DNA from: Harmothoe impar
Taxonomy: Eukaryota; Annelida; Polychaeta; Phyllodocida; Polynoidae
Direction of reading: 5' to 3'
Length of the DNA stretch: 64,000 nucleotides
NCBI GenBank assembly: GCA_947462335.1
Contig: OX381717.1
Location: 21,009,166-21,073,165 of the forward strand
The stretch's first letter is position 1. Each line of letters starts with the position of its first letter. This document shows positions 12,746 through 23,560 of this stretch, piece after piece. The translations under genes were made by a program, and so were the position numbers. The notes beneath the pieces are model-generated. The model saw only the letters and a program-made list of their open reading frames with translations, was not told the DNA's origin and did no database searches.

Positions 12746-13855
12746 TGCTCCGACCCTTAGTCTGCAAGGGCTATCTAAAGTTAGTCATAGGGACATTAGT
12801 CAGGTTTGACCAAGTGCTATTCACAAATGACTCAGGTGAAACGAGATGATAACTATTACCTTACTCAAATGGACCCTACCTAATAATCATTGACCTGGAG
12901 AAGACTAAGGTGAGTTGGTCGGTACTGACCAGCATGGCAGTATGGTGAGCCAGAAAATTACTGACTAGGCTAGGTATTATTGACTGATTTGCAGTGGCGT
13001 ACGAAGAGGGGGGGGGGGGCAGGAGCCCCCCCCCCCCCTCCCAATCACCAATCACTGATGAGGGGGGGGGGGCAGGAGAATATCTTTCAAGGCCAAAGAT
13101 ATTATACACACAATTTCCAATCCTTACCGCTCCCACATAGGGAAAAGGGGGCAGGAGGGTCTAGGTCTCTAATCAGAACTAAAGGGGGCTCAATTAATAC
13201 ACACAGGCAAATATCAGAGTCAGCCAATGTCGCCAATACTACTCTCATACAAGGGTCAGGCACTGCTGGACTATAATAGATGGGTCAAGGGCCATTCTAG
13301 TGAGGGTCAGGCTAGGCTGGACAATAAATAACAGGCTGGACTTTGGCAAACTTGTTTGAAAGTCTGGCCATGCTGGATCCTCATGCCACAGTCTGACAAT
13401 GCTGGACTCTTGCAGGCTGAAAGAGACTCTCCCCAGAGTCCAGCATTGCCAGACTATGCCATGAGGATCCAGCATGGCCAGACTTTCAAGCAAGTTTGCC
13501 AAAGTCCAGCCTGTTATTGAATGTCCAGCCTAGCCTGACCCTCACTAGAATGGCCCTTGACCCATCTATTAAAGTCCAGCAGTGCCTGACCCTTGTCTGA
13601 GAGTGGTTTAGGCGACATTGGGTGACTCTGATATTTGCCTCTGTGTACTTTCCTATACAATTCCAATACAAGGCTTGATACATCATGCATAAAAGCCGAT
13701 GCTTAAAGTCGGTAAGAGGGAACCCCCCTGCCCCCCCCCCCCCCCCCAATGAAGATCTGCTTCCTACGCCTCTGATTTGTAAGCCAGTACTGACTAAGTG
13801 CTAGAGCCTAAAGATTTTCTGTGATCACCATGCCATACTAGTGCCGGCCATTGTC
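12746..13855. repeat. Dispersed repeat copy A, interrupted by a CAG-ended MITE
   Basis: Shared with 53838-54480: a GCTCCG-CCCTTAGTCTG block, TAGGGACATT, GACCAAGTG, then TGGAGAAGACTAAGGTGAG and GCCAGTACTGACTA. Here it is split at 12991 by the element at 12992-13771. Confidence 0.7.
12992..13771. mobile_element. Long palindromic MITE with CAGTGGCGTA ends
   Basis: The left end CAGTGGCGTACGAAG and the right end CTTCCTACGCCTCTG are inverted, with G-runs and C-runs just inside. The inner arms are near-perfect inverted repeats of roughly 170 bp (GGGTCAGGCACTGCTGGACT and its complement) around a centre near 13415. CTGATTTG flanks both sides. CAG starts and 8 bp target duplications are typical of hAT-like non-autonomous elements. 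ORFs over it are by-products. Confidence 0.8.
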
Positions 13856-14300
13856 CTTTATTTTAGCATGAACTGCATTACAGGTGAGGATTGAATAGAC
13901 CTTTATAGGGCTGCTTCATATAGATCCGCACAACCTAATTCAGGACATACAATATGATCAATAAAGCCTTTAATAGTCAGTGTAAGAGGCAAGATATATG
14001 ATCATGTTAGATATGTCATTCTAAATCTACTTCATAATAATGCTTAACACATTATGCTAGTGACTATGGCACTATGCCAATGACTATACCGGATGAGGAG
14101 GTTCTGAGATACAATACAGGGTTCAAATGATAGGTATGTGCCAAAGAATGCGGGCATTAGTAAGTTACAAATATGAAGGGTATACAGATACTGTATGCAA
14201 GTCCACTGCAGGAGAACGATTACTCCCACCACTATAGTTCTCCGTATCCCAGGGGCCCGGCCCATTTCTCAAGTTTGAATGTTTCATTTTGCTATACATA
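13856..14300. other. No gene seen
   Basis: AT-rich intergenic sequence without recognisable coding, repeat or signal. Confidence 0.35.
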
Positions 14301-14310
14301 GCTATCTAAT

Positions 14311-14495
14311 AATCAACCCTCCCTGCCTCCCTGCCTCCCTGCCTCCCTGCCTCCCTGCCTCCCTGCCTCCCTGCCTCCCTTCCCCCCTCTCTCCCTGCCT
14401 GCCTCCCTGCCTCCCTGCCTCCCTGCCTCCCTGCCTCCCTGCCTCCCTGCCTCCCTGCCTCCCTGCCTCCCTGCCTACCTACCTACCTCCCCCCT
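14311..14495. repeat. CCTGCCTC microsatellite
   Basis: About twenty units of CCCTGCCT with a few variants, entirely pyrimidine on one strand apart from G. It produces a Pro/Leu/Ala/Ser ORF that is not a gene. Confidence 0.95.
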
Positions 14496-15667
14496 CTCTC
14501 TGGACGAAAGCTCTGGACAAAAGCCATGCATTGGGCAAGTTGCTCTGTACGATTTTACAAGATATTAATGTTTTGGTTATTATGCGATTTTTACCCTTTA
14601 AAAAATGGGCTCCTGGGCTGCCAAGTGGAGCAGACACTTTGACGGGATGCCCAGTGACCGTGGGAAAATGGGGAGGATATACACTACATTACGCAGGCAG
14701 CGGGGCATAGTCCCCCGGACTACAGTGGCTGCAGTTATCTCCTGCAAGTCCACTAACACCTTTATATATTTTTGGCCTTCATATATCTCTTAGTGACATT
14801 GTATCTGTACATTGATTCACAGATTCATCTTTAAGATCGTCATATGACTCCATCATGAAAAATACTTCAAATAAGAGTTTCCTGGAACTTTGTATGGAGG
14901 TCAGATACCATGATATAATGAACAGTTATTTCTTTAGCAACGACTAAACTATATATAAATGTGCATCTCATTATACCTATTAACTGTTAAGGTTTTAGTG
15001 AACAGTTGACGATGTAGGCATCCGCAGCATTGGGGGATAAGCGTGGGCACATGATCATCCCAGCATTTTTATTCACTGTGAAGATTACAATGAGTTTGAA
15101 TTTTGAGTTTAGTACAATTCTATTCGGCAATAGGTTTCACAGGGGTCATTCAACACATGGATAAATAAAACAATCAAAGTAATTGATACTAAACGATATT
15201 CGATTAACACATTGTTCACATTTTGTTTGTTCTGGTAAGTTTACTTAGAAGCAGAAATTCACAGATATTTAGACTGGTGGTGGTATAGCCACAGTCCACT
15301 TAGCTCTAATCAGCCGAAGTTATATAGGAAATGTACAGGCTCAATTGGCCGAAGTTCCCTATTAGACGATGGCCAGTACAAGCGGGATCAGCTCCTAATG
15401 GGTGCCTTACGCATTTATATGAGTATTCAACATAATGTAAAGTAACGCATCCTTTCTATGTCTACAAAAACTGCAGGTCTGCAAAATCACTAAAACCCAA
15501 TTGGCATAAATTTTATGTACATTTGTGTTTTAATGACTAGGCTTAGTAATAACAGAGTAGTATATATTAGTAAAACAATGTAGTACATGTTCTATGACAG
15601 TTCAGTAGTTCACTCTAAGCTCTAAATCAATAAAATGTTGACTAACCAGCATGCAGAGTGTTATATA
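14496..15667. other. No gene seen
   Basis: Intergenic sequence between the two FkbM genes. It has scattered short ORFs and no recognised repeat. Confidence 0.35.
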
Positions 15668-15776
15668 CCCTGTGGGCACAAAATTCAGTTCAGCGTTGAA
15701 TCAACATTGAGTCAACATTGAATCAACATTGATAAGCATTTATCAATGTTGATCCAATGTTCTGTGCTTACTGAGT
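15668..15776. mobile_element. MITE with CCCAGTGG-type ends, copy 2
   Basis: Same layout as at 11984: CCTGTGGGCACA left end, TTGAATCAACATTGA repeats, then the inverse with GTTCTGTGC. It lies downstream of FkbM copy 2, so it arrived independently of the gene duplication. Confidence 0.7.
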
Positions 15777-16048
15777 ACCAGTAGTCCTCGAGTAGGCTGC
15801 ATGGTCAGCCTGTAGAGTCATATTCAGTGGGTCCGCCACTTAAAATTTCACTTCTTACAGTTACAATCACGGATAAAACACACCCTGACTGGCACTTTGT
15901 CCCGGGACAACAATCACTTCCAGGGACAAGCTCGTATCCAGGCTCTCAGCTCTTATCAGCGTGGGCCACTGTAACCAGCTCCAGTCCTGACTGGACCCTA
16001 TATTGATCACTGCTACTTTGCAAATGTTCTACATCGTATTTTTTGTAA

Positions 16049-17806
16049 CTAGTGGGACCTCTTCTTCCTATACAGTAGGTCTTGAGATGTCTTCTTAATT
16101 AGTTCATAGCCATTAGCTTTTAGTAAATGATCAATTTCTAAACGTCTTGTTTCAATTAGTTCTATAGAAGTCCCAGATGCCAGAAACTCAATCAAAAATA
16201 TGTCTATATCAAGATATGAAAAGGGAATGGTCTTCAGGACAGCCAATTCTGCCCCCTCTATGTCCAAGGAGAAGAAGTCAATCTTCCTTATTCCTATAGC
16301 CCTTAGAATGGAGTGTAGTGTGAAACATTGTACTGTGATTTGTCTACCGAGGTTACGATCCATCTCCTTAACAAGCCCTCCCCATGCACTAGCATCATAG
16401 AAGGAATATTTTCCTGTTTTGTTCTGAGTGTTTAGACATGCATTGATACTGTGAGCATTTCGCTGTTTTTTAAGGAGTTGTTCAAACACTGTGGGTAGTG
16501 CTTCAATCAGAAGTCCGGTCCAATTCCTTTGCCGCTCAAAGAATAGTGAGTTGGACAGATCCTCTCCATCAAAGGCCCCACATTCTACATAGAAACCATC
16601 TGAAGTTTAAAAAAGGCAATAATTCTTAATTTACAACATTGTATGGAAAGACAACAAAGTGTAAACATTTTAAAAATTGATTGTACTTAATTAATTTTTC
16701 TGAACAAAATATGTGACTTGATCTGCGACAAAGGCCCTTAATTAGTGCAGGTTGCACTAATGATCCTTTTCCAAGCACATGTAACATAATATAACATCAG
16801 TAGAAATCGTCTCTGCTGTTTAATGACTTAATTTAATTATCCATTAAAATCTTGAATAGAGTAGCAGAAATACTTTATGTCAATAGGTCTATATTATTGT
16901 ACCTTTAATTCAGATAAAGGAATACTCTATATTAGTTCTCTACATTAAATATGTATTGCTCAAAACTTATTAAGTCCAAGTTTGAAGAAATATTCTATAA
17001 TCATCATAACTGTTTGGTCATGCAGAGAAATACGCCCATTCAGTCAATGTGAGACAATTATTTCTATAACGAGGCTTACTTTCTTTCTTTTGCAGAAGCT
17101 CATCCACAATTTCAGATTGACCAATCTGTGAATAGTGTATCTTTTCCATATTAGACAACTTCAGAGGTCCAGGTGACGGTTTATGAATCCAGTGAGTACG
17201 AAGCCTCTCCAATAAAAGGGGATGCTCCTGATCTTCAAAGTCATTCTCTAGTAAAGAAATTTCTTCAGGTGTAAACTTTACTGGAATTGTAAATTTTCTT
17301 CTCAGGTTTTGAAGAGTAACATTAGTGTTATGTGTGGCACTATTGTAAGGTGTTTCCTTGGTGCCGGAGGTCACTGTGACATTGTTAGCATGTTTATCTT
17401 TACTAATAGAGGTGACATTGTTAGCATGTTTATCTTTACCACTAGCGGCAGCTGTGACATTGTTAGCATGTTTATCCTTACTAGTAGAGGTCACAGTGAC
17501 ATTGTGGGGATGATTTTCTTTACTTACAGAGGTTACTGTGGCATTGTTAGGATGTGTATTCTTACTAACAGGGGTCCCTGTGAGACTGAAGGGATGTGTG
17601 TTATCAATGGCAGAGGTCACCGCAACATTGTGGGGATGTTTATCCTTCTTGCCAGAGGTCACCGCAAGATTTTTGGGATGTGTATTCTTACTGACAAAGA
17701 CCTCTAACCTATTGCTGTCACTTTTAAAGTTGTAACAAATATAGATGATTTCCACAGCAACAATGATGACAACGAGCCATTTTGCGAGCCATCCGTTGGT
17801 GGTCAT
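16049..17806 (-). CDS. FkbM-family methyltransferase, type II membrane protein, copy 2 with repeat-expanded stem (2 coding exons, 425 aa)
   Basis: Coding exons on the minus strand: 17806-17080 and 16599-16049, joined in phase 1 exactly as in copy 1 (donor GTAAGCC; acceptor CAG at 16602-16600). One membrane segment at residues about 9-26 is followed by a Lys/His/Asn/Thr-rich stem of about eight imperfect 14-residue repeats (about residues 39-146). The later units contain N-x-T glycosylation sequons such as NNVT and HNVT. Next come the conserved EHPLLLERLRTHW stretch and a catalytic domain with GFYVECGAFDGE and FSLDIEGAE. Copy 1 lacks the repeat array but has a single related NPDNVT segment. 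The start at 17806 follows an acceptor (CCACAG) 11 bases upstream, matching copy 1. The C-terminal exon is the same length (551 bp) in both copies, which supports a tandem gene duplication. Substrate unknown. Confidence 0.88.
17380..17700 (-). repeat. In-frame minisatellite encoding the glycosylated stem of FkbM copy 2
   Basis: About eight units of roughly 42 bp, each containing a GTGACATTGT-like core on the plus strand, encode SKDKHANNVTVTS-type repeats. Unit length stays a multiple of three, so the array is maintained as coding sequence. Its last three units are the most alike, suggesting recent expansion at that side. Confidence 0.8.
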
Positions 17807-18261
17807 TTTGGCAGCCTCTGTGGCAGAGAAAACATTTAATTTTGAATTATAGTACAAAGGTTCATGTTCAAAAGACATCTTGATCATGTGAACAAAGGGA
17901 ATTAATGGAGCTTTAAATAGCATAGTACATGGACAACTATTGAACACTGTAGATTGATTGTGCGGAAAAGCGATTTTACCCCTGGAGGAGTATATCATTC
18001 TACTCTATGTAACACTCAGTGGTCGAAGGGTAACTATCATAAATATGTAACGAGGTTCAAGATCTAGATTATCTTTGAAAATGAGAACAAGGTGATGTAG
18101 AAGTCCTACAGGAGAGATCAAGATTTAATCTTTCATAGGAGTAATTGTAAAAAAACGAATCTTGCGAAAAAGTGTAAAAAATCGACACCAAATGAAAACA
18201 TTTTCGAAAAAGAAGTTACATCTACATCTCTGACCCTTACTGACTTAATTCCTAACATTTT

Positions 18262-18858
18262 CTGGTATCTGGAGAGGTTGGCCCCAAGGAGAAAACGACC
18301 CCACTGAAGCCCTAGAGAGAGGTCAGCCCCAGAGAGAAGTCGGCCTCAGAGTGAGGTTGGCCTCGGAGTGAGGTTGGCCTCAGAGTAGAGTTTTAATAAG
18401 TCTTAGTCTTAAAGAGAAAAACAGGGGTTGGGGGGGGGGGGGGTAGAGCCCCCCACCCCACGATAACAACATATGACACCATCTATATTCGGTGGATATT
18501 ATTAAGACTTTGAAATTAAGATTTGATTAAGACTCACTCTAAACGTTTGTCTCAACCTCGTCACACAAATGTCTTACAACCTGATATTTTATATGCAGTC
18601 TTACTCTGGTACCTTTCTCATGGGGAGCTTTGCCCCCCAACCCCCAATATTCTTTAAGTGACAATGGAACCTATCATTAAGACTTGTCAGCTTGTAAGAC
18701 ATTTTTGAGACCGGGTTAAGACTGCGAGCATTTTCTCATTGAGGCTGTTTTCTCTTGGGCCAATTTCTCCTTGGAGGCGGCTGCACTAGGACCACTTTCT
18801 CCTTGGGGCCGATTTCTCTGGTGCGTTTTCTCCTTGGGGCCAAATTCACCAGTATTCC
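18262..18858. mobile_element. Inverted-repeat element with GGCCCCAAGGAGAAAAC arms
   Basis: TTGGCCCCAAGGAGAAAACG near the left end is repeated in inverse at 18823-18843. Further AGAGAGAAGTCGG-like units follow inside. It lies in the first intron of FkbM copy 2. Confidence 0.6.
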
Positions 18859-18974
18859 ATTTTTTCCTTATTGTAATCAGATCGTCAGTGTTCATCCTGG
18901 ATAGTTCAGTTATCTAGCATGTTTCAACAGAGATTCCTAGCTTACTCACGTGATATTACTCCCAGGGCAAATTT

Positions 18975-19255
18975 TAAAAAAGATGTGTTTCAGGTTACCT
19001 GACCCTACCTAGAAAAACAGGGCCGACCCTCAAAATTTTTATGCAATTTTGAAAAAACATTTATATTTTAGGTCATTTTGGGGCTATTTAAGGGTCGATC
19101 TGATAGTCGAGTTGAGTCAAGTCGAGTTGAGTCGAGTCAAGGCTGTTGTTAGTGAGTCGGCATTGAAGTGAGTTTGCATTAAAAAAAATATCCGACCTAC
19201 CTACCCTAGATTTTCAGACCATGTAACTTGAAACACACCTTTCATTTTTTTGGCC
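18975..19255. mobile_element. GGCC-ended MITE family (GGGTCGGCC), diverged copy
   Basis: Contains TTTCAGGTTACCTGACCC, GGGCCGACCCT, ATGCAATTTT and CCGACCTACC blocks in the order of the intact copies at 35005 and 55125, but its outer ends are eroded. Confidence 0.6.
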
Positions 19256-19257
19256 CC

Positions 19258-20300
19258 AGTAGATAGTGGAACCTATTATCGGCAGGGTCCTATTATCGTC
19301 ATATTTGACATTAGTCAAGTCCTAATCCAGTGAAAATTTGATTTATAAAGGTGGAACAAATGCCAATCCGCTCCTGATAGTGTCCCCGAACATTATAGAA
19401 AGCCATTTTATATTATCTCATAATGAAGGGTGGTTTATCTTCATCTGAAAAAGTGTAGTCTAATAGTAACGTGACCTAGATACTGACCTTAACAGGTCCG
19501 TTAAGAAATCAAAAATGCTGTGAGAATATTTGAGGGCATCAAGGCATCGGAATCAGGCATGGAAATCAAACAAATCATTTTGTCACATCCCAATGCAATA
19601 CCCTAGGACTCAAAATTGATTTTTCACATAACCCCCTATTAAATGGTAGGGGTGCCGATGATACACGCCAAATAAGCCTGTGGCTTGTATTATCGTCACC
19701 CAGAGAGAAAATGGCCCCAATAGTATTGAAATTAATGGGGAATAATGTATTTCAGGATGAATTACCGGTATTTCAGAAGAAAAAAAAACACATAATCTCT
19801 CTGTGAATTATTTTTATGATATCTTCATTTATTGGATGGAGCATTCATTTTTAAACAAAATATGTTATTTTGTTGTCCCTCAGCAATGCTAAACAATAGA
19901 TTTGCTCAATATCTATTTTTCAAAAACCTGATTTAAATCATGTACAAGGAGTATAATATGGGCTTAATCGTCTTGGGGATACTGAATAATGTGAAAAAAT
20001 ATGTTTTCTTTCTAACCCTAATGGTTTATAATATAGCCAAATATAAATAAGTATGGCCTATTCCTCATCTAAAGATGTAGGTGTGCCGATAATAGAGGAC
20101 AGGTGCCGATAATATGACCCAAAAATAGTTATAGATTTATCCAGCCCACTCAAAAATCATAGAAAAGCAGAGTGATGCAGTGAAAAAAGACCGAAAATTA
20201 CCTCTTTACATACATAGGCCATCTAATGATTCATTCATTAAAAACTATTATCTGAATGGTGATTTCACCTTAAACTGCCGATAATAGGGCCCTCTACTCT
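19258..20300. mobile_element. 1.04 kb element with CTATTATCGGCAG ends
   Basis: The left end carries AGTGGAACCTATTATCGGCA followed by GGGTCC; the right end carries CTGCCGATAATAGGGCCC in inverse. The inside has more GCCGATAAT words (20090-20120) and no coding. It is placed directly against the preceding MITE. Confidence 0.6.
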
Positions 20301-20454
20301 ATACATATAACAGATCACATATTTCGTGCATTCTCAAAGTGTTGTGTATGACTCATAACATAAAACATCTACCCCATTAAGACAAATAATATAGTTCCCT
20401 GAGCAATGCTCTCTAACCAATCATGGTATCATGCAAATATTTTCTGAGACTTAC

Positions 20455-20640
20455 CTAGGATTGTGAATACTTCCTGAGATTAGTAGTAAGTGTTCCAGTG
20501 TAGACTGACAGTAGTGTCTGACTGTGTATGTTGATCCGGTGGCCAACTGGAGGAAGGCAAGCTGAACCGATGCTCAAAATAATGGTATGTTTCAGGTGCA
20601 AAACAGGGTAAATCATTCCCTTCTTTGTTAGTAAATGTAA
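20455..20640 (-). promoter_or_regulatory. Promoter and 5' non-coding exon of FkbM copy 2
   Basis: A donor (CCTAG then GTAAGTCTC) follows base 20455 on the minus strand. The leader resembles that of copy 1 over about 65 bases, including GTCAGACA and CACTGGAA-like blocks. The TATA motif of copy 1 is not visible here. The implied first intron is about 2.6 kb (17819-20454) and holds several transposons, against about 0.85 kb in copy 1. Confidence 0.55.
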
Positions 20641-20995
20641 ATGTAGACTTTATTCATCATGGAAGAGACATACAACTTAGCAATATAGGAGTCCAGTATA
20701 AGAGTCAAGTGTCATCCTTCTTGACATTTTATAATGTGAAGCTCAAAAATGTCATAATTTCTTAAAACCTCCGTCCCCAAGTGTCACCTCTGGTAGGTAA
20801 GAATACGAGGGGAACTTCTTTTTCTACCGGTACCTTGGAGAACAAATCAGAAGGTAGGTACTGAAGCATATGAATATCACACATTTTTGCAAAGATCATG
20901 TTGCTCCAATGAGTCCGCGGAAGAAGATGGCCTATTATATTCTAAACCATGTTGCCTGAAACACTTTACGTTTATTTGCCTTATGATGAAGCAGT
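20641..20995. other. No gene seen
   Basis: Upstream flank of FkbM copy 2. No coding or repeat recognised. Confidence 0.3.
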
Positions 20996-21231
20996 TTAAG
21001 GCCAAAAGAAAGTTTGTTTTAGGTCACTCAACCGCCCCTATCAAAACAGGGCCGACCCTAGGCATTTTTATGCAATTTTGAAGAGATTTCCATATTTTTA
21101 TTCTTTTTTGGGCAATTTCAGGGTCTTCGGAGAGGCTGGCTAGTACTTTCATGTTTGTTTTAAAAAAATCCGACCTACCGACCCTACATTTTCCGCCCAT
21201 GTTACATGAAAAAAACTTTTTTTTGGCCTAA
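20996..21231. mobile_element. GGCC-ended MITE family (GGGTCGGCC), copy 2
   Basis: Starts TTAAGGCCAAAAG and ends TTTTTTTTGGCCTAA. Inside are AACAGGGCCGACCCTA and CGACCTACCGACCCTACATT. It has the same inverted ends as the other members. Confidence 0.75.
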
Positions 21232-22389
21232 TCCTGCGGGGCAATTACCCCCAGCTCTTTATATACAAGTCGGCCAGCCATGACGAGGCTCCTGAGTCAG
21301 GTATACACATTGACAGGGCTAATCAGATATGTTGCCTATAATATATTATACACACAATAACACTGGTCTTTGTCCTTAATTTCGGCAATGTATCAACTGC
21401 AATACTGCATGGTTCATATGATTCCATACTCCGTATCCGGACCAGGCACTATGACTGATACAGTTATTATGGTTATACTCTATGTATAATACTGTGACTC
21501 TGAATCAAGGGAACAAAATGAATACAAAATATGGACACATCATGTTTTCTCCCTTTCCTGGATCATTACTCCTGAGCATTAGACATATCTAGTTCTTACT
21601 ATTATATACACACCGTAATTCAACAGTCCATATGTAATTCACCTATTGATGCGGGCATTATTTGGTACACAACTACTGTAAACGTACATATTTTCGCTGG
21701 TACAAATTTTCGCGGATTTGCTTCAAAGTTCAATTTCCCTCTGATTTAAATTCGCTGATATTGAAATATTACAGTTATAGTATGGTGGTCCAGGAGGCTC
21801 ACGTAAAAAAAAATAATCAAAAAGTAAAATTATTTTTTTGAAAGTGAATTTTTTTTTTCAAAGTGAAGCTTTTTTTTCAAAGTGAAGTTTTTTTTTCAAA
21901 GTGGATTTTTTTTTTTCAAAGTGGAGTTTTTTTTTCAAAGTGAAGTGTTTTTTTTCAAAGTGAAGTTTTTTTTCTTCAAAGTGGAGTTTTTTTTTTCAAA
22001 GTGATGTTTTTTTTCTAAGTGATGGTTTTTTTTCAAAGTTTTTTTTTTCGTCTTCAGAAAAAAAAGAACTTTTTTCAAAATGAAAAACTCACTGTGACTG
22101 TCAAGCTGATGGATGCCAACTTGTGACAGCTATCCTTTAGCATTGGGATGCACTACATGTGGCAATTTATAGGATCCTGTGTGGCAATTTATACCGGGTA
22201 AGTCGCCCGCATGATAACTGGCCTTGGCATAAAGACATCCTTGCCCATTGGCCCCTGTCTAGTGGCCCTTTCCCAAGAAATTGGCCTTTTGGCCTGGTAA
22301 AAATGTATGACAGGTATCCTTTAACATTGAGACTCAACATATTGTTATATAGGATGCTAGGTGATAGCTGCCTGTTGAGTGGTCAATTT

Positions 22390-22495
22390 GCCTGTTGAGT
22401 GGCCATTTGGCTGCTGTAACTGGCCCCCGTGACTGGCCCCTGTGACTGGCCCCTGTGACTGGCCCCTGTGACTGGCCCCCTGTGACACCTTGTGA
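22390..22495. repeat. GTGACTGGCCCC tandem run (left arm; mirrored at 23694-23760)
   Basis: Five or more units of GTGACTGGCCCCT in the left arm of the fold-back element, and the inverse GGGGCCAGTCACA units in the right arm. Confidence 0.85.
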
Positions 22496-22639
22496 CAGCT
22501 ATCTTTTCACAATGAAATGGAGTATGTTTATGTGGGCATTCATTGGATCCTATGAGACCAGGTGATAAGCCTGCATGACAACGGTAGAATGTTGGCCCAT
22601 TGGCCCATTGGCCCATTTTCAAACATGCCAAAAAACACT

Positions 22640-23560
22640 AAAAAGTTGATATTCAGGAAATTGGCCAATTTGGCGAGAAAAAAGGTCGGAATTTCAAAAA
22701 GTCACTTTTTGGGGAAATTTGTCGATTTGGAGAGAAAATGGGTCAGAATCTCTGAAATGTTGATTTTTCGGGAAAATGGCCAATTTGGCGAGAAAATGGG
22801 TCAGATTTTAAAAAGGTCGATTTTTGGGGAAATTTGTCGATTTGGCGAGAAAATGGATCAGATTCTCCGAAAAGTCGATTTTTCAGGAAATTGGCCAATT
22901 TGGCGAGAAAATGGGTCAGATTTTAAAAAGGTCGATTTTTTCGGGAAATTGATCGATTTGGCGAGAAAAAGGTTAGAATCTCAAAAAGTCAATTTTTCGG
23001 GAAATTGGCCAATTTGGTGAGAAAATGGATCAGATTTTTAAAAAGTCAACTTTTTTGGGTAATTGATCAATTTGGCTAGAAAGTAGGTCAGAATCTCAAA
23101 AAAGTCGATTCCTCGGGAAATTGGCCAATTTGGCAAGAAAATAGGTAAGATTTTTAAAAAGTCGATTTTTTTAGGAAATGGATCAATTTGGCGAGAAAAT
23201 AGGTCAGATTTTTTTGAGATTTTGACCTTTATTCTTGCCAAATTGGCCAATTTCCCAAAAAAATCGACCTGTTTGAAATCTGACCCATTTTCTTGCCAAA
23301 TTGGCCAATTTCCTGAAAAATCGACTTTTTGAGATTCTGACCTATTTTCTCACCAAATTGATCAATTTCCCGAAAAAATCGACTTTTTAAAAATCTTCTC
23401 GCCAAATTGACAAATTTCTCGAAAAAATCGACTTTTTAAAAATCTGAAACATTTTCTCGCCCAATTGGACAATTTCCCGAAAAATTGACTTTTTGAGATT
23501 CTGACCTATTTTCTCGCCAAATTGGCCAATTTCCTGAATATCAACTTTTTAGTGTTTTTA
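22640..23560. repeat. Core tandem array of the fold-back element
   Basis: Degenerate units of about 55 bp containing GAAATTGGCCAATTTGGCGA and AAAGTCGATTTTT. Orientation flips near 23220. Some units differ by dinucleotide changes, giving two alternating subtypes (GGCCAATT and GTCGATTT). Confidence 0.8.

Noticed and set aside
14279..14710. 143 aa ORF with a Pro/Leu/Ala/Ser repeat
   Set aside because: It is the translation of the CCTGCCTC microsatellite plus unrelated downstream sequence.
22640..23560. Regular repeats with spacers, reminiscent of a CRISPR array
   Set aside because: The genome is clearly animal, the units are degenerate and contiguous, and they belong to a fold-back transposon.
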